A stretch of 64,000 nt of DNA from CAKRJP01 sp963658085 (GCA_963658085.1 CAVKOU010000003.1:62001-126000), one strand, 5' to 3'; shown: positions 13,686 to 24,047, numbered from the stretch's first letter. The notes: generated by a model from the letters alone, not told the origin. Program-made: numbers and translations.

Positions 13686-14357
13686 TTAGACTGTTTTTTC
13701 TACCACTTCTCCCTGTTTTTTATAGATACTATCTGCAGGTACAAAGCCACGAACACTGGATAGCGGATAAATGTTGGTATTCTTTCCAACTACACTGCCT
13801 GGATTCAAAATGCTTCCGCATCCAACTTCTACCAAATCTCCTACCATGGCACCAAATTTCTTAATGCCGGTCTCGATGTTTCCCTCCGGGGTTTTAACTA
13901 CTACTAATTTTTTGTCAGACTTTACATTGGAAGTAATGGAACCTGCTCCCATATGAGCCTTGTATCCCAAGATAGAATCTCCCACATAGTTGTAGTGAGG
14001 CACCTGAACCTTATTAAATAAAACCACGTTTTTAAGCTCTGTAGAGTTTCCTACTACAGCGCCCTCCCCTACAATGGCATTTCCACGGATAAAGGCACAG
14101 TGACGCACTTCCGCCTCCTTTCCAATAATGGCTGGTCCGTGAATGTAGGCAGAATCAAAGACTTTGGCGCTTTTTGCAATCCATACATCCTCTCCAACTT
14201 TTGTATACTCTTCCTCTGAAAGAGTAGCTCCAAGCTCTAAAATAAACTGACTGATTTTCGGAAGGACCTCCCAAGGATAAGTGGCACCCTCAAACAAATC
14301 CTTTGCAATGGTCTCCTCCAAGGAATATAGTTCTTTAATTGTTAAGTTTTCGTACAT
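13686..14357 (-). CDS. GlmU-like left-handed beta-helix acyltransferase
   Basis: A 223-aa protein with hexapeptide repeats from about residue 50 to 200 (VWIAKSAKVFDSAYIHGPAI, GNAIVGEGAVVGNSTELKNV, GAGSITSNVKSDK, GCGSILNPGSVVGKNTNIYP). This resembles the C-terminal acetyltransferase half of GlmU and related nucleotide-sugar enzymes, without the uridylyltransferase domain. An N-terminal helical segment (residues 1-45) precedes the helix. Likely acts on a sugar phosphate with acetyl-CoA, but the substrate is not identifiable. No obvious operon partner. Confidence 0.75.
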   Translation of the reverse strand: MYENLTIKELYSLEETIAKDLFEGATYPWEVLPKISQFILELGATLSEEEYTKVGEDVWIAKSAKVFDSAYIHGPAIIGKEAEVRHCAFIRGNAIVGEGAVVGNSTELKNVVLFNKVQVPHYNYVGDSILGYKAHMGAGSITSNVKSDKKLVVVKTPEGNIETGIKKFGAMVGDLVEVGCGSILNPGSVVGKNTNIYPLSSVRGFVPADSIYKKQGEVVEKTV

Positions 14358-14435
14358 ATTTTTTCTCTCTTTCCTATATTATTTTCTATTTTATTTTCTA
14401 TATTATTTTTTCTATATTTGTTTTCTGTATCGATC

Positions 14436-16457
14436 TTACTTCTTATAAAACTGAGCCACATAATCATAGCAGGCCCTCATCTGATACTGATTATTCAGCC
14501 GCTTTACATTTTCCGTTCTCCTTGAAATAAAGTCGTCTAGCTTTTTCATGTATTCCTCTGAGGTGATAGTCCCCTCCGCCACATAGGTTAGTCCCTTTTC
14601 CCAGCTGGCTGTAAGCTCCGGGTTTAAAAGGGAGCTGATGGAGTGGTTTACCACATCAAAAATCATCTCTCCTAACATGGTTGGGGTAATGATCTGCGTC
14701 TTTTTATTTAGGGCTAGATATTTATTATTGATTAGCTTCTTTAAAATCTCACCTCTGGTGGCACTGGTGCCGATTCCGGAGCTTTTAATCTGGGCGCGAA
14801 GCTCCTCATCCTCAATTAGCTGCCCTGCATTTTCCATAGCAAGGATCATGGAACCGGAATTATAGCGTTTCGGTGGGGAAGTCTTTCCTTCCTTGATTTC
14901 TAACGCCTGCACTGTAAGAGTCATTCCCTTCTTTAGAGTCTTGATTTTCTCAAAAAAAGCAAGGTCTGAATTCTTCTCTCCATTGTTCTCTAAATCTTCT
15001 GTTTCATCCCCGGAGGCTTTTTTCTTTTTCGGTACTCCTGCCACTTTTAGATATCCTTCTTCTGCCAAGACTTTAAAGCTGGAAAAGAAGCATTCGGTAT
15101 CAATCTTTGTCACGATAGAAATTTTCTGGTACACTGCCGGCGGATAGAAGATACTAAGAAATCTTCTTACGATCACATCGTAAATGCTTTTTGACAAGGA
15201 AGATAAGGAATGTAAACTGTTCAATCCCTGCCCTGTAGGCACAATGGCATAGTGATCCGTGATCTGCTTATCATTGACATATCGGGTTTTCTCCAGGCCT
15301 TTATAACTTCCAAATTCCACGATTTCCTTTAAATAGGGAACCGCCGGTTCGTACTTCATAAGGCCATTTAAATTCTTATGAATTTCCTTCGCCACTGCCG
15401 TAGATAAAACCCTGGCATCCGTTCTTGGATAGGTCACGAGTTTTCGTTCGTACAGCTCCTGAATCACCTTCAGAGTCTCATCGGGACTGATTTTAAATCG
15501 CTTGGAACACTCATTTTGAAGCTCCGCCAAGTTAAATAAAAGCGGCGGATTTTTCTTTTCCTTTTTTCTCTCAATAGAGGCAATGTTACCGGTAAGGGGC
15601 TGTCCCGGAATCCCGGTTGAAGTAAGGTATCTGATGAGCTCCTCGGCCTTCTCCCTCTCCTTAAACCCATTTTCTTTATAAAGGTCGAAGGACTCAAAAT
15701 ATCTGGAACCCTTCACAGCTCTCCATTCGCCCTCGAAAGTACTTCCGGGATCTCCCAATGTTCCGATAACTCTGTAAAACGGAGTCTCCACAAAATCCCT
15801 AATCTCCCGTTCTCGCCGTACCACCATTCCCAGAACGCAGGTCATGACCCGTCCTACAGAGACTACGGAATACTTAGTATGAAGATAGTTTGCAATACTA
15901 TTTCCGTACTTTAATGTCAGCAGTCTGGAAAAATTAATTCCCATAAGATAATCTTCTTTTGCACGCAAATAAGCGGAATCTGACAAGTTGTCATATTCCG
16001 ATAGATCCTTGGCTTCTCTGATTCCTCTAAGAATTTCTTCTTCTGTCTGGGAATCGATCCACACCCTTTTTCGTATTTTCCCCTTTACCTTGGCTTCCTG
16101 CTCCACCAGCCGGTAAATATATTCTCCCTCTCGTCCCGAGTCGGTGCAGACATAGATCACATCCACATCGGAACGGTTCAACAACCCGGAAACTATCTTA
16201 AACTGCTTAGACACTGCCGGAATCACCTCGTACTTAAATTCAGTCGGGATGAAGGGCAGTGTCTCTAATCTCCATTTTCTTAAACTTGGATCATATTTCT
16301 CCGGATAGCTCATTGTCACCAGATGTCCAAAACACCAGGTGACAATGGATTGCTCGGATTCTAAATATCCGTCTTTATTTGTAGTTTTCATATGCAAAGC
16401 GCTGGCAAACTCCTTGGCAACGCTTGGCTTCTCTGCAATATACAGTGCTTTCCCCAT
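14436..16457 (-). CDS. topB: DNA topoisomerase III
   Basis: Type IA topoisomerase that unlinks single-stranded DNA. The Toprim domain starts ALYIAEKPSVAKEFA and contains VIYVCTDSGREGEYIY; the catalytic Tyr is in KLVTYPRTDARVLS. IGTSATRGEILKKLINNKY is typical of the TopB group, and no zinc-finger C terminus is present. Length 673 aa is in the TopB range. ATG follows AAGGAG. It lies 18 bases after ppk1, probably co-transcribed. An AT-rich array of 12-14 base units (14370-14430) separates it from the acyltransferase. Confidence 0.94.
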   Translation of the reverse strand: MGKALYIAEKPSVAKEFASALHMKTTNKDGYLESEQSIVTWCFGHLVTMSYPEKYDPSLRKWRLETLPFIPTEFKYEVIPAVSKQFKIVSGLLNRSDVDVIYVCTDSGREGEYIYRLVEQEAKVKGKIRKRVWIDSQTEEEILRGIREAKDLSEYDNLSDSAYLRAKEDYLMGINFSRLLTLKYGNSIANYLHTKYSVVSVGRVMTCVLGMVVRREREIRDFVETPFYRVIGTLGDPGSTFEGEWRAVKGSRYFESFDLYKENGFKEREKAEELIRYLTSTGIPGQPLTGNIASIERKKEKKNPPLLFNLAELQNECSKRFKISPDETLKVIQELYERKLVTYPRTDARVLSTAVAKEIHKNLNGLMKYEPAVPYLKEIVEFGSYKGLEKTRYVNDKQITDHYAIVPTGQGLNSLHSLSSLSKSIYDVIVRRFLSIFYPPAVYQKISIVTKIDTECFFSSFKVLAEEGYLKVAGVPKKKKASGDETEDLENNGEKNSDLAFFEKIKTLKKGMTLTVQALEIKEGKTSPPKRYNSGSMILAMENAGQLIEDEELRAQIKSSGIGTSATRGEILKKLINNKYLALNKKTQIITPTMLGEMIFDVVNHSISSLLNPELTASWEKGLTYVAEGTITSEEYMKKLDDFISRRTENVKRLNNQYQMRACYDYVAQFYKK

Positions 16458-16475
16458 AGGAAATCTAAACTCCTT

Positions 16476-18593
16476 TTATTTTTTCAAAAGCAGCCGAATC
16501 CTATCTAATACATTTACCGTAGGCTTCTTCTTAGGTTCCGGACGCTTCGCATGCAACGCCTCCTTAATAAATACATCCTGAGAATCTACCAATTCTTCTC
16601 CTCCAATTACCTTGCGATAAGTTCCATCGGGCTGCATGACTCTTCCCTTTATATTATCACTAAGCATGATATGAAGATAGTGGTTAATTTGTTTTTTTAT
16701 GGATTCATCCAAAATCGGGCAGGCAACCTCCACACGTTTTTCTGTATTTCTGGTCATCATATCCGCAGAACCGATATAAATTTTCTGAGCTGCTCCCTTT
16801 CCAAAGCTAAAGATTCGCGGATGCTCTAAGAATCTTCCCACGACGCTCATAACCCGAACATTTTCTGTATATCCCGTAATTCCAGGGAGCAGACAGCAAA
16901 TGCCTCGAACGATAAGATCTACCTTTACTCCCGCACAGGATGCCTCAGAAACTTTCTGGATAAAATCTTTGTCTGTCAGGGAATTCATTTTCATAATGAT
17001 CCGTCCGTTGGCACCCTTTTCAATCTCTTCATCCATTAAATGTAAGATCTTCGGCTTTAAGCTGGTCGGAGATACCAGCAGATAATCATAAATTCCATCC
17101 AAGTTGCTGATAGACATATTTTTAAAGAACTCTGCAGCATCTTTTCCAATCCGTGTATCTGCCGTCATAAGAGACAAATCCGTATACATGGCTGCAGTTT
17201 TCTCATTATAATTTCCGGTTCCCACCTGGGTAATGTATTGAATGTCTCCACGATGACGATAGGTGATAAGGCATAACTTAGAGTGAACCTTATAACCCTC
17301 AAAACCATAGATTACACGGCATCCTGCTTCCTCTAATCGCTCTGACCAGTCAATATTATTCTGCTCATCAAATCTGGCACGAAGTTCAATGAGGACCGTT
17401 ACGTCTTTTCCATTTTCTGCTGCGGCACATAAATATTCCACCAGTCTTGCCTTCTTTGCCAGACGATAAATGGTGATCTTTATGGTCAAAACATTAGGAT
17501 CTGTAGAAGCCTCTTTGATCAGATTCAAGAAAGGATTCATACTCTCATATGGGTAGAACAAAAGAATATCCTTCTTTCTGATCTGGCGCATAATACTACC
17601 CTCGGCTACTGCCGGTGATGGTTGCGGAGAGAACGCAGGGTAGATCAAAGAGCGCTTCATGGCCTCCGGCAGATTTCCTGCAATAGCAAAGATATAGTCT
17701 AGCTTCATAGGCATCTTACTGCGGAAAATCTGCTTTGGCTCTATATTAAACTTCTCACAGAAAAATTTCTCCTGTTGAGGAGTAAGCTTTTCTGCTACCT
17801 CCAAACGAACCACAGCCATACGCCGTCTCTTGTGCAGGGTCTCTTTCATAAGATAACGGAAATCATCACTAACCTCTAATGCTTCATCATCGGGAGCGAT
17901 ATCCGCATTTCTTGTAACGCAAATGTAATTAGGATTTGAAACCTCATATTGCTCGAATACCAGGTTCAAAAATTCCATAATCACCTTCTCCATACGAATA
18001 TAGCGGATATCATGACCCGGAAGGTATAAAACATCGGATACAAAGGATGGCACCGGCACCAATCCCAATGTTATCTTATCCTCTTTGCTGCTATTTAAAG
18101 TTGCAGTTACATAAATCTCTTTATTCAGCAAATGAGGAAATGGATGGTTGGCATCTACAATCTGAGGAGACAGAATAGGAAGAATCTGCTCCTTAAAATA
18201 TTTCTTCACATACTTCTTTTCTGTAGGTTCCAATTCCTTAAAATCCAAGCCGCAGATGCCGTATGGATGAAGCTGTCTCTTAATCTCTGTATAGGTTCTG
18301 TCTCTCTCCTTATAGATCGGAGCCACCGCCTCGAAGATTTTATCCAATTGCTCCTTCGGCGTCATGCCGGTTCTGCTATCTTTCGCATTGGCATCTGTAT
18401 GAGCCATGTCAAACAAGCTTCCCACACGGATCATAAAAAACTCATCCAGATTGCTGGTGAAGATTGCTACGAATTTCATACGTTCCAATAGAGGAACCGA
18501 TGGATCCTGAGCCTCCTCCAACACTCTCTGATCAAATCGAAGCCAGGAAATTTCTCGATTCTGTGCATAATTGTAAATAATTTTTTTGTTCAT
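16476..18593 (-). CDS. ppk1: Polyphosphate kinase 1
   Basis: Makes inorganic polyphosphate from ATP. NREISWLRFDQRVLEEA and FVAIFTSNLDEFFMIRVG form the N-terminal domain; the autophosphorylated His is in YGFEGYKVHSKLCLI, and a second active-site His in GRFLEHPRIFSFGKG, followed by YIGSADMMTRN. Length 705 aa is standard. The ATG at 18593 is used because AGAGG is 7 bases before it, and the frame upstream runs into the asd terminator. topB follows closely. Confidence 0.95.
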   Translation of the reverse strand: MNKKIIYNYAQNREISWLRFDQRVLEEAQDPSVPLLERMKFVAIFTSNLDEFFMIRVGSLFDMAHTDANAKDSRTGMTPKEQLDKIFEAVAPIYKERDRTYTEIKRQLHPYGICGLDFKELEPTEKKYVKKYFKEQILPILSPQIVDANHPFPHLLNKEIYVTATLNSSKEDKITLGLVPVPSFVSDVLYLPGHDIRYIRMEKVIMEFLNLVFEQYEVSNPNYICVTRNADIAPDDEALEVSDDFRYLMKETLHKRRRMAVVRLEVAEKLTPQQEKFFCEKFNIEPKQIFRSKMPMKLDYIFAIAGNLPEAMKRSLIYPAFSPQPSPAVAEGSIMRQIRKKDILLFYPYESMNPFLNLIKEASTDPNVLTIKITIYRLAKKARLVEYLCAAAENGKDVTVLIELRARFDEQNNIDWSERLEEAGCRVIYGFEGYKVHSKLCLITYRHRGDIQYITQVGTGNYNEKTAAMYTDLSLMTADTRIGKDAAEFFKNMSISNLDGIYDYLLVSPTSLKPKILHLMDEEIEKGANGRIIMKMNSLTDKDFIQKVSEASCAGVKVDLIVRGICCLLPGITGYTENVRVMSVVGRFLEHPRIFSFGKGAAQKIYIGSADMMTRNTEKRVEVACPILDESIKKQINHYLHIMLSDNIKGRVMQPDGTYRKVIGGEELVDSQDVFIKEALHAKRPEPKKKPTVNVLDRIRLLLKK

Positions 18594-18700
18594 ACAAATA
18601 CCTCTTATATTAAAAATCTCATCATAACTTTTGCTGATTCGAAAGTCCAAAGACCTTTTGCCTCTAACATCATTATTATAGCACTCCCCTATTTCCCGGA

Positions 18701-18750
18701 AAAGAAAAATGCTTGTAAAATCCCTCTTTATCAGGGACTCTACAAGCATT
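18701..18750 (-). terminator. asd terminator
   Basis: Long hairpin with outer stem 18708-18717/18741-18750 and inner pairing of tccct with aggga, then TTTTTCTTTT on the minus strand. It ends asd before ppk1. Confidence 0.85.
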
Positions 18751-18800
18751 CTTATTTATAGAATCTGTTTTTATTTACGTTCTATTATTTTTATACTTTA

Positions 18801-19886
18801 TTATTTTGCCTGGATATATCCTTTTGCTGTTAATGATTCGGCACAAAGTACAGCTCCACCTGCTGCTCCACGAACAGTATTGTGAGAAAGTCCAACAAAT
18901 TTGAAATCGAATAAAGTATCTTCGCGAAGACGTCCGATGGATACTCCCATCCCGTTCTCATAATCTACATCTAACTGTACCTGCGGACGGTTCTCCTCCT
19001 CCATGTAACGGATAAACTGCTTTGGTGCGCTTGGAAGATTTGCCTCCTGAGGGAATCCCTTGAAGTTTACAAGCTTCTCGATAAGTTCTTCCTTGGTTGG
19101 CTTCTTCTCAAAGTTAATAAATACAGCTGCTGTATGTCCATTTAATACAGGCACACGGATACACTGGCAGGTGATCTTTGGAAGTTCAGCCTTAACGATA
19201 ACACCGTTTTCTACTTTACCAAGAACACGAAGCGGCTCCTGCTCACTCTTTTCTTCCTCTCCACCAATGAATGGAATGATATTTTCTACCATCTCCGGCC
19301 AATCCTTGAAGGTCTTTCCTGCTCCGGAAATTGCCTGATAAGTAGTTGCTACTACTTCCTTTGGTCCAAATTCTTTCCATGCTGCAAGACAAGGTGCATA
19401 GCTCTGGATGGAACAGTTTGGCTTAACTGCGATAAATCCACGGGTAGTTCCCAATCTCTTCTTCTGATCCTTAATAACTTCAAAATGCTCTGCATTAATC
19501 TCCGGCACTACCATAGGAACGTCCGGTGTCCATCTATGCGCACTGTTGTTAGAAACTACAGGAGTCTCTGTCTTTGCATAAGCCTCCTCGATTGCTCTGA
19601 TCTCGTCTTTAGACATATCTACGGCACTGAATACGAAATCTACAGTCTCTGCAACCTTCTCTACTTCATTAACATTTAATACAACCAGCTTCTTTACTGC
19701 CTCTGGCATTGGAGTAGTCATTTTCCAGCGATCTCCTACAGCCTCTTCATAGGTTTTTCCTGCAGATCTTGGACTAGCTGCCACAGTTACCACCTCAAAC
19801 CAGGGATGGTTTTCCAAAAGGGAAATAAAGCGCTGTCCTACCATTCCAGTTGCTCCTAAAATACCTACTCTTAACTTCTGATCCAT
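18801..19886 (-). CDS. asd: Aspartate-semialdehyde dehydrogenase (archaeal/fungal-type)
   Basis: Reduces aspartyl phosphate to aspartate semialdehyde, the branch point to lysine, threonine and methionine. VGILGATGMVGQRFISLL is the NADP motif, the catalytic Cys is in AVKPNCSIQSYAPC, and the His in IRVPVLNGHTAAV completes the site. At 361 aa with the PNCSIQ form, it belongs to the archaeal/yeast-like subgroup rather than the E. coli type. It fits with lysA and metA in this window as one amino-acid family pathway, though they are not in one operon. Confidence 0.94.
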   Translation of the reverse strand: MDQKLRVGILGATGMVGQRFISLLENHPWFEVVTVAASPRSAGKTYEEAVGDRWKMTTPMPEAVKKLVVLNVNEVEKVAETVDFVFSAVDMSKDEIRAIEEAYAKTETPVVSNNSAHRWTPDVPMVVPEINAEHFEVIKDQKKRLGTTRGFIAVKPNCSIQSYAPCLAAWKEFGPKEVVATTYQAISGAGKTFKDWPEMVENIIPFIGGEEEKSEQEPLRVLGKVENGVIVKAELPKITCQCIRVPVLNGHTAAVFINFEKKPTKEELIEKLVNFKGFPQEANLPSAPKQFIRYMEEENRPQVQLDVDYENGMGVSIGRLREDTLFDFKFVGLSHNTVRGAAGGAVLCAESLTAKGYIQAK

Positions 19887-19948
19887 CTTACTCTTCTTCC
19901 TTTCTATAAAAATTTAATTTATAACTGATACTATCGATATATTTTTCT

Positions 19949-19988
19949 ATCAATAAAGCTTTCTATTAATATAATTCCTTTATTGATA
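19949..19988 (-). terminator. Weak hairpin at the end of argH
   Basis: Perfect 11-bp inverted repeat tatcaataaag (19949-19959 with 19978-19988) covering the argH stop, 18-base loop. No uninterrupted T run follows, so it may stabilise the RNA end rather than terminate. Confidence 0.4.
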
Positions 19989-21362
19989 ATTTTTCATATA
20001 CTCTTTATTGATCGCTATGCTTTTTTCCATTGCTTCCTTACTTGGAGCTCCAATGGTAAGACGTTTGCTCACGCAAGTCTCCAGGCTAATGGCATCATAG
20101 ATATCCTCCTCAAATACAGGAGAAATCTTTTTATATTCGTCTAACGGGAGCTCATCCAATGCAATCTTCTTTTCGATGCAAAGAAGAACCAACTGCCCTA
20201 CGATTCCATGGGCATCTCTAAAAGGTACCCCGTGATTTACCAAATAATCTGCTGCATCTGTGGCATTGGTAAATCCGTGTCTTGCACTATCCTTCATTCG
20301 CTCTTCGTTAAACTTCATAGTCTTTAACATGCCGGTAAATAAATGAAGGCATCCCTTCACTGTATCAATGGCATCGAAGGCCCACTCCTTATCTTCCTGC
20401 ATATCTTTATTATAGGCCAAAGGAATTCCCTTCATGGAAGTATAGAACGCGTTCATGGCGCCGTAAACACGACCGGTTTTTCCTCTTACAAGCTCTGCGA
20501 TATCCGGATTCTTCTTCTGGGGCATAATACTGCTTCCGGTACTGTAAGCATCATCGATCTCCACAAATTGGTACTCGTTAGAGTTCCAAATGATGACTTC
20601 CTCGGAAAATCTGCTAAGGTGCATCATGACTGTAGAAAGAGCCGATAAAAGCTCCAACAGATAATCTCTGTCAGATACACCATCCATACTATTTAAGGTT
20701 GGTCCATCAAATTCCAAAAGTTCAGCCGTATATTCCCGGTCTAATGGATAAGTAGTTCCTGCCAAAGCACCGGATCCTAACGGGCAGGTATTCATTCGTT
20801 TTAAAATGTCTACCATTCTCTCGTGATCTCTCTTAAACATCTCAAAATAAGCACCCATATGATGAGCCAAGGTAATTGGCTGTGCCTTCTGAAGATGGGT
20901 AAATCCCGGCATATAGGTCTCTGTATTTGCTTCCATAATGGTAAGCAGCGCTTCTAAAAGCTCTTTCAGCAGCTCATTTAAAACCTTGATCTCGTCTCGG
21001 GTATATAGCTTCATATCCAAAGCTACCTGATCGTTACGGCTGCGTCCTGTATGCAATTTCTTTCCCGGATCTCCGATTCGATCAATCAAGTTAGCCTCCA
21101 CAAAGCTGTGGATATCTTCATATTTATTAGTAATCTCAAGAGCCCCGGATTCTACATCTTCTAAAATCCCCTGTAATCCCTCGATGATCTGTTTCTTTTC
21201 TTCTTCTGTAAGAATTCCCTGTTTTGCAAGCATAGTTACATGAGCAATGCTTCCTCTGATATCCTGCTTGTAAAAACGCTTGTCAAAGGTGATGGAGGCA
21301 TTGAAATCATAAACCAGCTGATCCGTCTCCTTTGTAAAACGGCCACCCCATAATTGTGCCAT
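19980..21362 (-). CDS. argH: Argininosuccinate lyase
   Basis: Splits argininosuccinate into arginine and fumarate. The family signature GSSIMPQKKNPDIAEL (about residue 280) holds the flexible catalytic Ser loop; HTGRSRNDQVALD and GFTHLQKAQPITLAHHM are the other two conserved regions. Length 460 aa is standard. ATG follows AGGAAGAAGG. No argG is adjacent here, so it is a single-gene unit with its own promoter. Confidence 0.96.
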   Translation of the reverse strand: MAQLWGGRFTKETDQLVYDFNASITFDKRFYKQDIRGSIAHVTMLAKQGILTEEEKKQIIEGLQGILEDVESGALEITNKYEDIHSFVEANLIDRIGDPGKKLHTGRSRNDQVALDMKLYTRDEIKVLNELLKELLEALLTIMEANTETYMPGFTHLQKAQPITLAHHMGAYFEMFKRDHERMVDILKRMNTCPLGSGALAGTTYPLDREYTAELLEFDGPTLNSMDGVSDRDYLLELLSALSTVMMHLSRFSEEVIIWNSNEYQFVEIDDAYSTGSSIMPQKKNPDIAELVRGKTGRVYGAMNAFYTSMKGIPLAYNKDMQEDKEWAFDAIDTVKGCLHLFTGMLKTMKFNEERMKDSARHGFTNATDAADYLVNHGVPFRDAHGIVGQLVLLCIEKKIALDELPLDEYKKISPVFEEDIYDAISLETCVSKRLTIGAPSKEAMEKSIAINKEYMKNYQ

Positions 21363-21437
21363 ATAGTTACCTTCTTCCTATCTGTATTCCTTATACTTTA
21401 ATGCACTAACATTTCACAGTGTGCATAACTGTGTTTG

Positions 21438-21465
21438 ATTTTATCACACTTTTCTTCCTATGCAA
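21438..21465 (-). promoter_or_regulatory. Probable argH promoter
   Basis: Minus-strand TTGCAT (21460-21465) and TAAAAT (21438-21443), 16-base spacing. Between it and argH lies ATGCAC...GTGCAT (7-bp arms near 21396 and 21421), a possible operator; an ArgR site is not proven. Confidence 0.4.
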
Positions 21466-21542
21466 AGTATCAAAATGTGAGGATTCTCAACATTTTATCG
21501 GTTTTTCACGTACAAAACAACCAATCATGTATCGTTTAAACT

Positions 21543-22157
21543 CTATCGATTTTCTGCTTCCATTTTGGAGAAAATACATCCGCAATAATTCTGACGATAT
21601 AAATCATATTCTACGGAGAGTTCTATGGATCTCTTAAATCCATTTTTCTTCTTAAAATCCGATGGAAGATAGGCTACCCCGTATTCTTCTCCCAGCCTAT
21701 TTCCAATTTCATTTAACTTTGCTGCATTCTTGTGAGGGCTGATACTTAAAGTAGTAGTAAAGTAATCATATTCTCCCTCTGCCGCCACTTTAGCTGCCTC
21801 TCTAAGTCTTAGTTCGTAGCAGCCAAAACAGCGCTCTCCCCCTTCTCTTACATGTTCAAGGCCCTTTGCCATCTCGTAAAACTTCTCCCTGTCATAAGAT
21901 CCGGCAAGGAAAGAAACCGAATGCTTCAGCGGCATGGTATCAATCAGGCGTTGAAGTTCAACAATCCTCTTAGTATACTCACTTTCCGGATCGATATTGG
22001 GATTATAAAAAAAATCTGTAATCTTAAAATATTGGCTCAAATATTCCAGCACATAACTACTGCACGGGGCACAACAGCTATGTAAAAGAAGGGTCGGTAT
22101 TTTCTCCTCCCGTTCTAACTTCTCTAAAATTTTATCCAGTTCCTTCTGGTAATTCAT
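21543..22157 (-). CDS. queH: Epoxyqueuosine reductase QueH
   Basis: A 204-aa protein of the DUF208 family, the alternative enzyme for the last step of queuosine tRNA modification. The paired cysteines LLHSCCAPCSSYVLEYL near residue 28, ERCFGCYELRLREAA near 108 and YCGCIFS near 192 are the cluster and metal ligands of QueH. FFYNPNIDP and FTTTLSISPHKN are also family blocks. No other queuosine gene is next to it. ATG follows GGAG at 9 bases. Confidence 0.93.
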   Translation of the reverse strand: MNYQKELDKILEKLEREEKIPTLLLHSCCAPCSSYVLEYLSQYFKITDFFYNPNIDPESEYTKRIVELQRLIDTMPLKHSVSFLAGSYDREKFYEMAKGLEHVREGGERCFGCYELRLREAAKVAAEGEYDYFTTTLSISPHKNAAKLNEIGNRLGEEYGVAYLPSDFKKKNGFKRSIELSVEYDLYRQNYCGCIFSKMEAENR

Positions 22158-22265
22158 AAACTGTCACTCCATTTTTCCTGATGTTCTCTCTATCTTAACC
22201 CGTCTTTTTAGAAGTGACAAGCATATCTTTTAGAATGAATGATCTATCTTTTAGAATAAATTATG

Positions 22266-22308
22266 ACGCAAAAAGGACTGCTGTCTGTAAAAAGATAGCA
22301 GTCCTTTT
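22266..22308 (-). terminator. Terminator of the aldehyde dehydrogenase gene
   Basis: Stem 22271-22286 with 22293-22308 (aaaaggactgctgtct, one mismatch), then TTTTT on the minus strand. The plus side also has a T run, so it may work both ways. Confidence 0.88.
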
Positions 22309-22351
22309 CTATGATTCTCATCAGGCAATGCATTTGCCTATATCATCCTTA

Positions 22352-23902
22352 TTAATCTGTCAAATCCTCTGTTACAGACTTTAAGTTTAAGAAGTTTGTC
22401 AGGTAATCAGGTGTTCCTGTCTTAGCATCTGTTCCGGACATGTTAAATCCACCGAATGGATGCTGAAGTACTACAGCTGCAGTAGACTTACGGTTGAAGT
22501 ATAAGTTACCTACGTTGAACTCTACCTTTGCTTTTCTGATATTTGCACGATTCTCGCTATAAACAGATCCTGTAAGGCCATACTCTGTCTGGTTTGCAAC
22601 ATCCAAAGCTTCCTCGAAGGAATCTACTTTGATAACTGCAAGTACTGGTCCAAAGATCTCCTCATTTGCAATTCTTGCATCTCTCTTAATGTTAAGAACT
22701 ACAGTAGGATCAATGAAGTATCCAACTTCGTCGCTGTAGGTTCCACCGAATACGATGTCTCCTTCTTCTCTTGCAACTTCAATATATCCGGTAATGCTGT
22801 CGTAAGCTGCCTTGTCAATAACAGGTCCCATCACATGATCTTCTCTTCCTGATCCCTGGTCTGCTTTCAACTTCTTAGCTTCCTCAACAACTGCTGCTGC
22901 AAACTCATCATAAACATCACTTAAAACGATAGCTCTTGAGCAAGCAGAACACTTCTGTCCCTGGAAAGTAAATGCAGAACTTGCAACTCCCTGAGCAGCT
23001 TTCTTAATATTTGCTGAAGAGTCAACGATGATGGCATTCTTTCCACCCATCTCAGCTACGACTCTCTTGATCCACTTCTGTCCCGGATTGATGCGTGCAG
23101 CACGCTCGTTGATACGGCATCCAACAGCCTTAGATCCTGTAAAGTTAATGAATCTTGTCAATGGATGATCTACAATATAATCTCCGATCTCTGATCCGGA
23201 TCCTGGAATAAAGTTAACAACTCCTGCCGGGATACCAGCCTTCTCGCAAAGCTCAATAAACTTGTATCCACAGATTGGTGTATTGGAAGATGGTTTTACA
23301 ACCATAGCATTTCCTGTTACTACAGAAGATGCAATCATACCACCCATAAGGGAGATTGGGAAGTTCCACGGTGGAACAGCCACACCAACACCAATTGGAA
23401 TATAAATACATTTCGTATATTCATCGGTAGGTACTAACTCTAAGCCTTCATCCAGCTTCAGCATGTGCATTGCATATGAATTGATGAAGTCTAACTGCTC
23501 ACATAACTCTCCGTCAGCCTCATCCCACTTCTTACCACTCTCTAAAACGTTCCATGCATCAATATAGAAACGATTCTCGATCAAAAGAGTAGCTAACTTC
23601 TTCAAGCAACGAACTCTCTCTTCCACCGGAGTTACGCTCCATGTCTTAAATGCTTCTTGTGCTGTAAGAATCGCTTTCTCAGCTAATTCTTTCGAACAAG
23701 AACATGCATAACCAAGCACTTCCTTGTTGGCAGGATTTATAGACGTAATCTTCTTCTCTGTCTCAATTCTCTCGCCACCAATAATCAGGGGATATACGCT
23801 TCCGATCTCTTTATCGATCTGTGCAAAAGCTTCTTCCATCTTCTTGCGGTTCTCTGGAACCGTAAAATCTACATCAACTGCGTTTTTAAATCCTTTAAGC
23901 AT
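22352..23902 (-). CDS. rocA: L-glutamate gamma-semialdehyde dehydrogenase
   Basis: NAD(P)-dependent aldehyde dehydrogenase acting on glutamate semialdehyde (pyrroline-5-carboxylate) in proline and arginine breakdown. The catalytic Cys is in FTFQGQKCSACSRAI, the Glu in RVVAEMGGKNAIIVD, and VPPWNFPISLMGG and FTGSKAVG bind the cofactor. The 516-aa length and QGQKCSACSR form are those of the RocA/PruA group and not of general aldehyde dehydrogenases. AGGAGG precedes the ATG. It stands alone, with its own terminator. Confidence 0.88.
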   Translation of the reverse strand: MLKGFKNAVDVDFTVPENRKKMEEAFAQIDKEIGSVYPLIIGGERIETEKKITSINPANKEVLGYACSCSKELAEKAILTAQEAFKTWSVTPVEERVRCLKKLATLLIENRFYIDAWNVLESGKKWDEADGELCEQLDFINSYAMHMLKLDEGLELVPTDEYTKCIYIPIGVGVAVPPWNFPISLMGGMIASSVVTGNAMVVKPSSNTPICGYKFIELCEKAGIPAGVVNFIPGSGSEIGDYIVDHPLTRFINFTGSKAVGCRINERAARINPGQKWIKRVVAEMGGKNAIIVDSSANIKKAAQGVASSAFTFQGQKCSACSRAIVLSDVYDEFAAAVVEEAKKLKADQGSGREDHVMGPVIDKAAYDSITGYIEVAREEGDIVFGGTYSDEVGYFIDPTVVLNIKRDARIANEEIFGPVLAVIKVDSFEEALDVANQTEYGLTGSVYSENRANIRKAKVEFNVGNLYFNRKSTAAVVLQHPFGGFNMSGTDAKTGTPDYLTNFLNLKSVTEDLTD

Positions 23903-24047
23903 TTTGAATACCTCCTATTTTATCCGTTGTCTGCATTTTATCAACAAAAAATACATGTGTCAATGGATTCTTGTATTTTTGTATACAATTTTTTGTACCT
24001 AAGTCTAAAAATTTAGGCCACAAAAACCCTTTATACACAAAAAGTAA

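Noticed and set aside
18594..18749. N-terminal extension of polyphosphate kinase
   Set aside because: The extra 52 codons run into the asd terminator hairpin and do not match the family; the ATG at 18593 has a good site.
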